Assembly: GCA_002633025.1 (NCBI GenBank) | Contig: NMRB01000242.1 | Span: forward strand, 259,951 to 323,950 | Reading direction: 5' to 3' | Source: Notospermus geniculatus | Taxonomy: Eukaryota > Nemertea > Pilidiophora > Heteronemertea > Lineidae | Length of the DNA: 64,000 nt | In this document: piece by piece, positions 54,001 through 63,767 of the stretch | How positions within the stretch are numbered: the stretch's first letter is position 1 | Layout of the letters: every line of letters begins with the position of its first letter | The notes under the pieces: generated by a model | What the model was told of the DNA's origin: nothing | Databases searched by the model: none | The model's input: the letters and a program-made list of their open reading frames with translations, nothing else | Translations under genes and position numbers: made by a program

Positions 54001-57000
54001 GCATCCTCCGATATAGGTAATATCACACCTGGTGATCAGTGGGAGCACGGCAAAAAGAAGTAAGAGCTTCATACTGTACGAACACGTACACTCTAGCATG
54101 TAGCACAGCTCTTACTTGAATTGACCTTGTTGCCACTGATCATAAGCTGAGATACTGACTTACCATTGGAAGGCAGACATGCACCCGATGTGTACATTGC
54201 TATCCATTTTCAGGGAAATACGAATACATCCTATTGTAGTTCTGCTATATTTTTGCAATACATACTGTGCTCCATCTACATCTTTCACGGCAATGTCAAT
54301 GACTTGCAGGAACTCCATCCTCCAACCACACGGCTTTGGTATCGCTCCTCTTCATACCCTCGCACGCCCTCGCGAGCGTATGAAGAGGCCGGGAGCGAGA
54401 CCAAAGCCCTTCGATGGGAGGATGCAGAAACTCAGAACCTCTCTATGAAATGTATATACATTTACATGCAAGTATTCACTGTAATGACCTGGTTAACATG
54501 CAACAGACTCATTTGCTAGACTGACACATGACAATTTTCTCAAACAGGAGATTTCTATCATGTCTATGAAAAACCTCAACATCTCGTGATGTATATTGAA
54601 CTAGATTAAGAGTACAACATGGATGAACTTTCTACCACATCTACAGAACTTACAATAACTAGCATGTTTAGTGTGAATCATGTTACATGTATGAATTGTC
54701 TCTCTAACAGAAACTATCCTGAAGGGAAATATCAAGGCAAACTACAAGCTAAGCAGAAATAAACAGCATCAAGCGTATACCAGACTAACAGTGACGCCCA
54801 CACATTGGCTACGGTCTTTTTACAGGGGTTCTTTTGAGGTGCCAAGACCCACAAATTAGGAAGACACAAAGGAATCGAACCCCAAACCTCCCAATTATGA
54901 AGTGAATCTTGCATACACCCATTAGGCTCCAGTTCCATAGAGCTCACGTTGACACTTTTCACGCGCCACGCTTCACGTTTTCCTTTCGTTCCTCGATTCA
55001 GCGCACAACGAGACACACATTACCTGTCCTATGACATGCTTTCTCCGAGGAACGAAAGGAAAACGTGAAGCGTGGCGCGTGAAAAGTGTCAACGTGAACT
55101 CTATGGAAATGGAGCCTTACACAGTGCAGTGCACAAATGTGAAGGTGTGGTGACAGACAGGCAGGCCAAGTGACTATCTTTTGGCGCTGCTCCACATGTT
55201 TTTTCATGCATGCTGGCTCTATGGGCGAAACCACCATAGCAAGCTGTGGGCAGTCACGTGTGTCATTGGTCACAGCACACATGGTAAGGAAACTGACAAT
55301 GGTACTTTGCCCTTCTAGAGCTCACCTTAGGCCACATAAAAAAAATCTTTAGTTTAGCATCAGCGCCCGCCTCGAATTTTCTCGCCGCCTCAAAAAAAAT
55401 TTTTTTTGGAAAAATATTTTTTTTCAAAAAAAATACTTTTTTTCAAAAAAAAATTTTTTTCTTCAATTTTTTCTCGCATTATAATGTTCTCTGTCAAAAA
55501 GTGTGGTTTCTTGTCTACACATGCCTTTTCCAGGGTGACTCAGATATGTATTTTTTTGAATAAAAACCTTTTTCGAGTTAATACTAAGGATTTGTCTATT
55601 GTATGGTAAATGGTGCAATGCTTCCAAGCTCTCTTTCGATGATCACAGTCCATTTCAGTATTTAAAAAAAAAAAAAAAACCCTCCTCCCTCCTCACTTTT
55701 TACAAGTTTGACTGATGCTAAACTAAAGATTTTTTTATGTGGCCTTATGTGGAGCAGAGCCTCAAGAAGTGCAGTTCGCTCAAGATATTAAGTGGAAAGA
55801 TTACAAAGAAGTTGTGTGCCTTTTCACAGGGTTTACCACATTGGCTTTGGCTCAAGGGAGTGGGATGGCCAAGATGGTCAGATATCAAACTGGCCCTGCT
55901 CAGAGAGGACAGAAGGGAGGCAAACTTCTAACAAAATGTAGAACCTGCACCTGGTCAATTCATGTATAATTTCCTGATTCTGAACTTCTGGAGACAGGAC
56001 CAAGACATCAACTGACTGCCATGGTGCCATTACCCTTGGGGCCGATCAGCTGTGAGTAGTACTACCAGTAGACGAATGGTCACAATAAATAGCATGCTCA
56101 AGAAAACTCAATCTCTACTTTCCACAATTTCCACTTTCTTTAAACTAATCAAGGCACTCCCCTTTAGTACAGAGGCATACTACTTTATGACAAGCGAGTC
56201 TTCAGAATAACTTGGGGACGCCTGAAAATTCCCCTAACCACAAAACCTAACAGGGACTAACAGGGAACAAAATGCCAAAGCTATTTAAGCTAAAATAAAG
56301 AGTTAGCGTGAGAAAGCTCTTATATGTCCTGGGTCACCTGAAGCTCGAAAAATTTCATGAGAAGGGGACAACCAATGAAATCCACAGACCAGGGGGAAAT
56401 AACTTTGTAATTCATTGGAAGAATGAACTACATGTATGTTGAGGTCAGGAGCAGTGGAAATGTCTGGCTGGTGAAGATGTTTGCCGAAAGTGGGTTAGTA
56501 CTTCACAAATTGAGAGTTACCGATACATGAGTAGGTCGCTAAATCACATGTCAGTCTTTCATGCTCCATCTCAGCATAATTTCAGAATACTCAGTTTAAT
56601 CACTACTGATTATTGGTGAGTAAGACTGAAATATGACGTCACCCAATCTGAGGCTGCCAAGTAACATAGAAATATATGATGACACCCATTCTGAGGCAAC
56701 CAAGTAACTCTGAAATATTACATGTACAGTCACCCAATCTGAGGCAGCCAAGTAACACTAAAATATGTACATGTACAGTCACCCAATCTGAGGCAGCCAA
56801 GTAACACTAAAATATGTACACTCATGGTCATAAGTTTATGGACACCAGTTTTTTTGTATTCTCGCAACAACAGTGCGGTGAAGAACAACCAAATTTTCAC
56901 CAAGTATGGAGAATTTCGTTGGCTATGGAATGGTGATAATTTTGTTATCAAGGCTGGTTACATAATCAAGTTATTACATAATTTGGAGAGGCATCTTTTC

Positions 57001-60000
57001 CCGACTTTTTCATTTTATGAAGTTTTGTTTCTTTTTTAGTCTTATATCATGCAGTAGTCAAACCAAAGACATTCTTTGAAGAAACTTTTTTAAAATCTCA
57101 TTTCGTTTTCATGATATCTCAAAATATAAAAATTTCGGGATTTTGAGATTTTGGGATTTTTTATGATTTTGAAGCGGAATCGTGTTCAATTCACAATGAC
57201 ACAGTGATTTCTGAAATTTCCCCCTGTTTCTCCTTGATTTAAGTAAAATATCACCAATTCAAATCTAATGCTGGTTTTGCAAAAGCGAAATCCCACTTCC
57301 TCAAGCAGTGAAAAATAATTTCTTTTCTGCAAGATGCCTTACAACAGTGAATCCTAACATATGACAATGAAAAATGAGGAAAAATGTGAAAATACCAAAA
57401 TATTGAAATTTTGATATTTTGAGATATCATGAAAACGAAATGTGGTTTTCGAAAAGTTTCTTCACAGAATGTCTTAGGTTTGACTGTTGCACGATATAGA
57501 CCTAAAAGAGAATCGAAAATTCAGAAAATGAAAAAGTCGAAAAAAGATGTCTCTCAAAATTATGGAATATCTTGATCATGTAAACAGCCTTGATAACGAA
57601 ATTGTCACCATTCTATAGCCAACGAAATTCTCCATACTTGATGGAAATTTGGCTGTTTTTCACTACGCCGTTGTTGAGAAAATGTAAAAAAACTGGTGTC
57701 CATAAACTTATGACCATGAGTGTACATGTACAGTCACCCAATCTGAGGCAGCCAAGTAACACTGAAATATGTACATGTACAGTCACCCAATCTGAGGCAG
57801 CTGTGTGACATTGAATAAGACATCACCCAATTTGAAGCAGCCAAGCTTATGACTGTAACATAACTTGAGTCTAGCTAACACCAGAAGCTGTATGATATAA
57901 ACAGTGTAATGTGAATGCCAATATATTATAAGCCAAATTGGAAAAATAAAAGGATTGTAAAGGCCGTGAAAGTGAAACAATTTTAACAGTTATCTTAATC
58001 TAAATATTCAAATTTGTAAAGAAGCATTGGAAAGAAAGCTTACTGAATTTCAACTTGGCAGCTTTTACCGGCAATAGATAAGAATATGTATCAATAGTTT
58101 GAAAATTTCGGGAACTAATTACAGCAAACTGAAAATTGAGGCTAACGCAGTTTAGTCCACACACCTGAAATTGAGGGTGTTATGATGATTTAGGGGTACA
58201 TAGGGGGTGATTTTGTGTCAATCTGTGCAGTGAGTCAGGATTCTCAGAATAAACTTGAATTTAAAAGATTTCAGGATTCTGTACATGTTTGAAACAGAGG
58301 CTGACCAAAGATGCAGAAACTGATCTGTTGGAGTATCATGATCTGCCCCCCCCCCATCCTGGAAGTAAGTTCATCATAGTACTACCTGTGGTGGACTTGT
58401 GCTCACGATGAGATGGTGTCACATCCAAGAAATTTGAACTTCTGGAATCCTAGCAACACACATCCAACGATTACACATCGAGACCCACTCGTTGCAAAAC
58501 CCATGATGTTCATATCAGAACTAGTTTTGGACATTCCTGTATAGAACTGCCATCACCTCAGTTAGGAAATTTCCCATCCAAGTCGAATATCTCAACTCGT
58601 ATGGTGACCCAGAACATACAGCAAGCATTTTACGGATTAGGCTGACAAAACCTCTACAAGAGCCCTACCTCTGCTGCTCACACCGGACCCCCTATTTGAC
58701 TGTATAATTTCTAACGACTTCTCATAGATGGGGTTGCGTATACTGTTCAAGTGTAGTCTACGGTTACACAGGTATTCTGGGAAGAAATAAGCAAAAACAC
58801 TCGGAACGAGCACACAGACAGCAACAAAAGATGATACAGGTAGATGTTGACATGTGAGGGGCAGACGCGCCATCTCAGTGACGTGACATTTTGGTCTTGC
58901 ATCCAGGCCTTTTTACACGAAGTCAGTTCCAACTGGTTCGAGGCCAGTTCATTGTCTTTTTGTACCATGAAAAGGGAAGGACAGTACAGGTTGCATGCCT
59001 TTTTCATGGTACAAAATGCAAGTAAACTGGCCTCGTTTAGGATCGAACGGACTCTGCGACCAGGGCCAAGCTCAAGTGGCCCAGATTGACCGGGACGCTG
59101 AATGCATTTCTGACACATTGCACCGTGATGGCAGGCCTGGACAGGACATTTGATGTGGATTACACATGAAGTTGTAGTGTGTGCATTTGAAAAAGTAAAT
59201 GTGATTGTAGATGTAAAGGTACTCAGTGAAACCAAAATGTGCAGAGATATCTGCAAGTTCACAGTTTATCGCCTTACCCAATTGAACATCAAACTTCATT
59301 ATCCAACTGGGGCCTAGAGGATGACTGGACACAACAACTAGGCCTATTTGAAATGCCTGGTCCTGGTCACAGCCAAGGCCCAAAATCGAATATCTCAGTT
59401 CAGTGGAATGAAGTGTGATGTCAAACTGGGAAAGACCAGTAAACAAAGATCTTGTCTGTGGTGATGGGCCTACACTGCGACTAAACAATTAAGAATCAAA
59501 TGCAATGTAGGGTTACAATGACAAAGATAGGAAATCTTATTTGATTTGAATATAGGGACCACAAGAGGAAAGACAAACATAAATTCTCAAGGCGGGTTCT
59601 ATAAAACTACAAGGTTTTGAGTGAATGACTTGGTACGAACATGTTACTTGGATTCACACTCAAATATTGATCCACAATTCAAGTGACAACGGACAGTGCT
59701 GGCATTAGATATGTATTATGATTTGTGACAACAAACCATCCTCCCACAGCAGGGTTTTTACCTCGCTCCTCTTCATACACTCACACACCATGACCAAAGC
59801 CCTGCTATGGAGAATGATAACAAACCATCCTCCCACAGTAGGGGTTTTTACCTCGCTCCTTTTCATACACTCGCACACCATGACCAAAGCCCTGCTATGG
59901 GAGAATGATAACAAACCTACGATGAATATCATAAATGACAGGCGAGGTTATTGTTATACACAAACTTAGTAAATCATGCTATGGTTCCTCCACAACGACA

Positions 60001-63000
60001 TTCCTTTGACGATTTCTACAGAATCTCATCTTCGACTCAAAATAGGGCAATTTTGCCCAACTGTGATGCAAATCCCATCATTACAGCATCGAGCTAAGAA
60101 TTCCAGTCAGTGAACTTGACCTTCAAACTCCAGCAATTCCATGCAGTCACTACAAACAATGAGGAATCCAGCATGTTATGTAATCATCAAACAACACCGG
60201 AAGTGTTAGATATGGTTATCATGCACATCAACACAGTGTTTTTTAGGCAGGGGCAGATCCAGGACATGGGGATGACGGGGTGCTGGTGCCCCTTATTGAA
60301 GAACTCAAGGCAAATTTCAACAAATTCTCCCAACCAAATTCAGGTACTTCATAGCCAATTTCAATGATTTATTTCAAAACAGGGGCACCCCATGGATCCA
60401 CACCTGAGGTTATGACATAATGACGTGATACATGATGTGTTATGATTACTGTAAAGCAGGAAAATTTCGCGTGCAGGAAATTTTCGTGAATTTCGCGAGA
60501 GTGTGTGAGTCGCGAAAATTTCCTGTCGCTAATATAAATACACACAAGTGATAGATAATGTCCGTGAAAAAAACCCTGAAAAAATGGAAGAGACCCGCGA
60601 AAATATCCTGCCGCGAAACATCCATAATTCTTGATTCGCGAACATTTCCAGCCGCGAAATTATCTTGCTTTACAGTATTAATTGACAGGCTGTCATGTGT
60701 TATGATTGACAGGTTGTCAGTGACTAGAACTCCCAAGCAGCGTCTGAATTTTAACTCAATCAGTATTAATTTTTCCACATCAAAATGTCTGCAATACAAT
60801 AGATTTAGTTTGGACTCCTAAAAAAAAGAAAAGGGCCTATTCATCTATTTCTATGGTACCTACTCAACCCTGCACACCAACATAAAGAAACTATTGACAT
60901 TTTCTCAGCAGTCATACTTCAAATGTAAAGTCCGTCACAATCTACATTGGAACAATGGAATGCAGATTGTGGTTATGTGACGTAATAGTGGTTTACGTAA
61001 CCTGCCCCAGTGAATCACATGACTGGAGCTATTGATAAACTTTGGCCTCAATGTTTACCAAGGTTTTCGGAACAGTGTGTAAAAGAGTGGGCATGTGGTT
61101 TTCATTATATAAGTCATGTACGAATAAAACCATGTGGTGAAACTGAAAGTCCCATTTCCTCGCTGCTGCAATCCATTCAGTCCTCTGTAGATTGTGTGAC
61201 ACTTTTTTGTTCTTGCAACATGCAAGTGTCTGGACCCGTCTCATTTTCACAGATTTGCAAATCTTGCTATCATTACTGTTAGAGTCATCTGTCTCGAATT
61301 AAATGAAATTTCTTGAAGTGACTCTTTGTAATGATGCATCAAACAAGTTAGTACGACTTTTTTCCTTCTCAAAATAAAACTTGTATTGACGTGGCATGCC
61401 TATAACTCACGTGGGTGGTTCCAGGGAAACCAAACAAAGGCATCTACGGGAATAAAGATGTGTTGGTGAATGTAGAGGGCGCTGGAGCCGTGTTGTGAAG
61501 AGGTGTCACTCTTTTGGCAATCAAAGTATAAGGTTCCACTGTACATTGAGAGGCCAGGGGCCTGTTTCATAAAGTCACTTTAAGCTAACGATACCATTAA
61601 CTCAATGCATTTTCCATTTGGTTAAAGGTACCATTAGATTAAAGTCACTTTATGAAACAGGCCCAGATTCATAGAGCCAAAGCACGTTGTGTCGGGCCGA
61701 GCAAGAATTTGAGGTTTCTTTGATTGCCAAGGTCGAAGGCCACAGCTCTGGTGTTCTGGATGTGTGTGCATGGGGACAGTACCCAACCACCACAGTTGTG
61801 AGTGTTGATCTTGTACCCTACAGACCCAGTGATTCCTCGTTTTCCACATTCCTACTACCGGTAATCGTGCCTACGAAGGTCAGGGCAGCTGGTGGGATGA
61901 AAACGCCTTCAAACAAGGGGGGATTCAGGGTTACAGGGTGCACACCACCATCACAAGGCAGCGCAATTCTTTCGGCTCAAAACCCAACTCTCCACCAGAC
62001 AACCCTCAGTGCATCAATAATAAAAGATGTTAACTGAATTGGTGTTGATCCATCGGGCATCATCATACCCTATGGTCTTCAATCAAAACAAGGGAAACGT
62101 GAGTCAAAATTTGATTTTGATCGCAATTTTATTCCCTGCACATGTTAAAAGCAGCGCTGCTTGGCACGTTTCTGTAAGCAGATATTGAATTCTACCCGTC
62201 TGATGTCAGGTTGCGTGTAGTCTACCTACTTACCACTGTCATAAGGATCATAGTTGAAAAAGTTAGCTGTAAATTGGAAAAGTTTAGATGAAGAATGGAA
62301 TGGTGATCGTTTTAGAATGAATCTTGTGAAAAGGATGAGAAATGAGCCAGGACGAAATGAAAATTCAACCCTTTTCCAACAGACTTGATCGAGTTTTTCT
62401 GAATTTTCTGCAAAATTTCTCCAAATCTGACCCTCAGCGGTCAAAGCTTAACATTTTGGAACAACCCACACTCAGCCATTGAGAAATGGCTTCATGCAAT
62501 ACGGTCACTTTCCTCTCACCCTTCAGTTCCTGCTGCAAAAGGGCCGAGTCTCGCTAACACAGGACACCCAATTACTAACCTTTGGCTAAATTAGTATAAA
62601 TAGGTTTCGATTTTCTAAGATCCTCAAGAGGCAAACCAGCTGTCGATGCTGGCATTGTGCTACTCGTGATCGAAGGGTTGGACTGGTTCGCTGACGACTT
62701 GGAATTCAAAGACTCTGAACTACTACTAGTACTGCTGCATATGTCTGGAAAGAAAGAAGAATGAGTGAGACATATAGTACAGGTCACAACTGACATACCT
62801 AAATTTGCGTAAGTTACGCGTAAGTCACTCGTAACTTACGCAACAACTCACGGGCTATGTTACGCAAATTTCTCTAGCTAAGCAGTGATTTACGAGGTGA
62901 GTTACGCGATTTTGGCGAGTTACGCGAAACCAAAGCCGTGAGTTACGTGTAAGTTACGAGTAACTTACGCGAAGCCGTAGGGATGTCAATTGTGACCTGT

Positions 63001-63767
63001 ACTGTACCAGAAAACATTGCTATAACAGAATTGAAACACTGAGCCGAGAGCCTAGCGCCAAATATGACATTACTGGTTCTGTGGACGATGTTGGGTGAGT
63101 AAATGTACAGCAGGAGGAAACCAGAGTACCCGGAGGGAAAACCTGCGCTGTCAAAGAGAGACACCCTCTCTACCTAACAAAAGTTGGGACTGACTGGGGA
63201 TCAAACCAGGAATTTCAGTGGTGACAGGCGCCGATGTTGCCACTGTGCCATTCTGACAGCATAAGAACATCAACTGAAAGACCGAATCAGACAGCGTCAT
63301 CACTTACCTGAAGAACTAGGATGATAGATACCAACAGGCCGAAGTTGTCGTCGAACTTGTGCATAATTACTAGAATTACTAGAGTTCATAGAACTATTTG
63401 CAACTGGCACTAATCCCTTCACAGGAGGCACCACACGGAAATTCCCTTGTGGCGGTCCCACCCCCGACGTCGGCGTTTTTGCATTGTCCTCAATACTTGT
63501 CGTGCTACTATCCATACTCGCTATACTCGATGCCATACTCGACGTCACACTCTCTGACATTTTATCCGTCACCCCTCGCGACATCTTTTCTGGTACCGTT
63601 GCCGTCATGCTAACACTCATCCTATCCTGTCCAGCAGGTGCTAACTTCTCCGTGGACGACCGTTCATACATGCTACTTGACATGTTTTCACCGTAGAACT
63701 TTGGTTTCGGAATGATGCCCGCTTTGCTTTCGGTGACATCGGCTCCCTCTGGTGCTGAGAAAAACAT
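44955..63767 (-). CDS. GRAF-family RhoGAP (ARHGAP26/10/42-like), C-terminal exons, 5' part outside window
   Basis: Exons: 63767-63308, 62744-62580, 58776-58669, 50328-50259, 49112-49071, 46815-46765, 45815-45733, 45046-44955; 1,071 nt, 356 residues plus stop, all phases consistent. The C-terminus is an SH3 domain: RTLYACEAENDTELSFEPNQ, then GWLEGTLNGKTGLIPANYVE, ending YLN. The GWLEGTLNGKTGLIP block is characteristic of GRAF (ARHGAP26, ARHGAP10, ARHGAP42) and separates it from oligophrenin-1, which lacks the SH3. Known family architecture: BAR-PH-RhoGAP-Ser/Pro linker-SH3; the protein inactivates RhoA/Cdc42 at membranes and focal adhesions and takes part in clathrin-independent endocytosis. 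Only the Ser-rich linker and SH3 are in the window. Paralogue assignment is open. Confidence 0.85.
45733..45815 (-). CDS. GRAF SH3 exon, first half
   Basis: Acceptor GTTTCTTGTTTCAG, donor GTAAGT; phase 2 in, phase 1 out; RKVRTLYACEAENDTELSF, the ALYDY-type strand and RT loop of the SH3. Confidence 0.88.
46765..46815 (-). CDS. GRAF 51-nt microexon (poly-Ser)
   Basis: Acceptor GGTTTCTTCCAG, donor GTATGT; phase 2 to 2; SSTSSISSTSSSYNQR. Symmetric, directly before the SH3 exons. Confidence 0.72.
47218..47585. repeat. MITE with TTAACCCCTTGGGGCCGG ends
   Basis: Arms TTTTAACCCCTTGGGGCCGG / CCGGCCCCAAGGGGTTAAA; the interior contains a C run with a single N at 47363. Confidence 0.7.
47951..48087. 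repeat. MITE with AGGGCTGGTTCATAC ends
   Basis: Arms AGGGCTGGTTCATACT / AGTATGAACCAGCCCTT. Confidence 0.7.
48491..48541. repeat. TG microsatellite and G run ending in an assembly gap
   Basis: (TG)n then a G run, then ten N (48532-48541), in a GRAF intron. Confidence 0.85.
49071..49112 (-). CDS. GRAF 42-nt microexon
   Basis: Acceptor ACATTTGGTTTTAG, donor GTAAGA; phase 2 to 2; KRKSHDRDSVSSM. Because it is symmetric it can be skipped without a frameshift. Confidence 0.7.
49498..49705. repeat. MITE with TTAACCCTTAGAGTGCCG ends
   Basis: Arms TTAACCCTTAGAGTGCCG / CGGCGCTCTAAGGGTTAA; the interior repeats CGAGTATACTCGG and has an A/T-run hairpin. Confidence 0.7.
49704..49936. repeat. MITE with AAGTCAGCAGCACACCA ends, abutting the previous element
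   Basis: Arms CAGCAGCACACCAGGCGATA / ATGGTGTGCTGCTGGCTTA with a further CGATATTGCAAGTGATCTGA stem. Confidence 0.7.
50259..50328 (-). CDS. GRAF linker exon
   Basis: Acceptor CCTCTCTTGCAG, donor GTAAGT; phase 1 in, phase 2 out; SRSSAYEVPGPSHGGTPNKA, a Pro/Gly/Ser-rich piece. Confidence 0.75.
50488..50550. repeat. Short copy of the 'CCTGAGGAAGACC' element end
   Basis: Contains GCCTGAGGAAGACCCCGATT and GGGGTCGAAAATTTGCGAAA; the GACCCC/GGGGTC halves form a stem. Confidence 0.55.
50884..51160. repeat. Foldback element flanked by a 15-base direct repeat
   Basis: Arms of about 45 bases (GACTGGTCCCCTG...CACTACTACGACAGG). TATTGGTCCGCTAGA stands directly on both sides (50884-50898 and 51146-51160). 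Confidence 0.7.
51161..52057. other. GRAF intron, nothing recognisable
   Basis: AT-rich intronic sequence between exons 58669 and 50328. No coding exon or structured repeat seen. Confidence 0.4.
52058..54055. repeat. Two near-identical 1-kb direct copies joined by a single N
   Basis: 52058-53054 and 53056-54055 differ at only a handful of positions (single substitutions and one two-base indel). The N at 53055 lies exactly at the junction, the signature of unmerged haplotypes or overlapping contigs. Confidence 0.85.
54314..54425. repeat. Palindromic MITE, 'CATCCTCC' family
   Basis: The arms CCATCCTCCAACCACACGGC and GATGGGAGGATG with a perfect inner hairpin around CGCTCCTCTTCATAC...GTATGAAGAGG. 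Confidence 0.7.
54870..54925 (-). repeat. tRNA-derived SINE head fragment
   Basis: The minus strand contains a box B (GGTTTGGGGTTCGATTCC) with a degenerate box-A-like stretch upstream. Truncated against the hairpin at 54925. Confidence 0.4.
54925..55116. repeat. Long near-perfect hairpin element
   Basis: Arms of roughly 70 bases: ACTTTTCACGCGCCACGCTT, CACGTTTTCCTTTCGTTCCT and their complements, separated by about 50 bases. Confidence 0.8.
55326..55745. repeat. Foldback element with AGGCCACATAAAAAAAATC ends
   Basis: Arms GGCCACATAAAAAAAATCTT + TAGTTTAGCATCAG and the inverse at 55712-55745. The interior is A/T homopolymer-rich. Confidence 0.75.
55746..56633. other. GRAF intron, unassigned open frame
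   Basis: A plus-strand frame of about 76 codons at 55739-55969 starts inside the arm of the foldback element. It shows no known domain and probably is not a gene. Confidence 0.3.
56634..57860. repeat. Minisatellite of about 48-50 bases interrupted by a TA-flanked element
   Basis: Units built on GTCACCCAATCTGAGGCAGC, CAAGTAACACTGAAATATGT and ACATGTACA occur at 56634-56816 and resume at 57725-57860. Confidence 0.8.
56819..57722. mobile_element. Non-autonomous Tc1/mariner-like foldback element
   Basis: About 900 bases, flanked by TA, with long inverted arms beginning CACTCATGGTCATAAGTTTA and TGGACACCAG. The palindromy continues inward (ATTTCGTTTTCATGATATCT / AGATATCATGAAAACGAAAT). No transposase frame. 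TA duplication and the CATAAGTTTATGGACACC end are typical of Tc1/mariner families; the assignment is inferred. Confidence 0.65.
58669..58776 (-). CDS. GRAF linker exon
   Basis: Acceptor TTATTTCTTCCCAG, donor GTAGGG; phase 1 to 1, 108 nt. It reads YLCNRRLHLNSIRNPIYEKS; NPIYE is another possible phosphotyrosine site. The nearer AG at 58758 was rejected because it breaks the phase. Confidence 0.72.
58938..59035. repeat. Palindromic element
   Basis: Arms CGAGGCCAGTTCATTG / CAAGTAAACTGGCCTCG with inner TTTTGTACCATGAAAA / TTTTCATGGTACAAAA. Confidence 0.65.
59036..59730. other. GRAF intron, nothing recognisable
   Basis: Intronic sequence without a supported exon or repeat. Confidence 0.35.
59731..59912. 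repeat. Tandem dimer of the 'CATCCTCC' MITE
   Basis: Two consecutive units of about 89 bases, each with CCATCCTCCCACAG...GGGTTTTTACCTCGCTCCT...ACCATGACCAAAGCCCTGCTATGG. Each unit is itself imperfectly palindromic. Confidence 0.7.
60447..60677. repeat. Foldback element, 'TACTGTAAA...TTTCGCG' family
   Basis: Arms TACTGTAAAGCAGGAAAATT / AAATTATCTTGCTTTACAGTA-like, same TTTCGCG-rich interior as 29998-30208. Confidence 0.75.
61557..61664. repeat. Palindromic MITE, 'GGGGCCTGTTTC' family
   Basis: Second copy of the family at 34-141, with matching arms (GGGGCCTGTTTCATAAAGTC / AAAGTCACTTTATGAAACAG) and the same central GGTACC-like block. Confidence 0.75.
62580..62744 (-). CDS. GRAF linker exon
   Basis: Acceptor TTCTTTCCAG, donor GTTAGT; phase 1 to 1, 165 nt. 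It is Ser-rich and ends LRKSKPIYTNLAK, with a possible Tyr site. Confidence 0.75.
62775..63003. repeat. MITE rich in GTTACGCG motifs, GRAF intron
   Basis: Ends TAGTACAGGTCACAACTGACAT-type and ATGTCAATTGTGACCTGTAC. The interior is built from TAAGTTACGCG / CGCGTAACTTA in both orientations. Confidence 0.7.
63080..63258 (-). repeat. tRNA-derived SINE in a GRAF intron
   Basis: The minus strand has a box A (TGGCACAGTGGCAACATC) and box B (GGTTTGATCCCCAG), followed by a CTCCGGGTACTCTGGTTTCC block like the central parts of many animal SINEs. Confidence 0.6.
63308..63767 (-). CDS. GRAF linker exon (Ser/Met-rich)
   Basis: Acceptor GGTATTTTCAG, donor GTAAGT; phase 0 in, phase 1 out; 153 codons from MFFSAPEGADV. 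It has repeated short (D/E)xMSxSVT-like units and a PPQGNFRVVPPVKGLVP segment. The ATG at its first codon is internal, not a start, because an acceptor lies directly upstream. Confidence 0.75.

Noticed and set aside
58669-58757. Acceptor CCGTAG at 58758 for the GRAF linker exon
   Set aside because: It gives a phase mismatch with the exon at 62580; the TTCCCAG 19 bases upstream has a better pyrimidine tract and fits.
63765-63767. ATG at 63767 as the start of a separate Ser-rich gene
   Set aside because: It lies immediately after a strong acceptor and the exons downstream continue into a GRAF-type SH3, so it is an internal Met.
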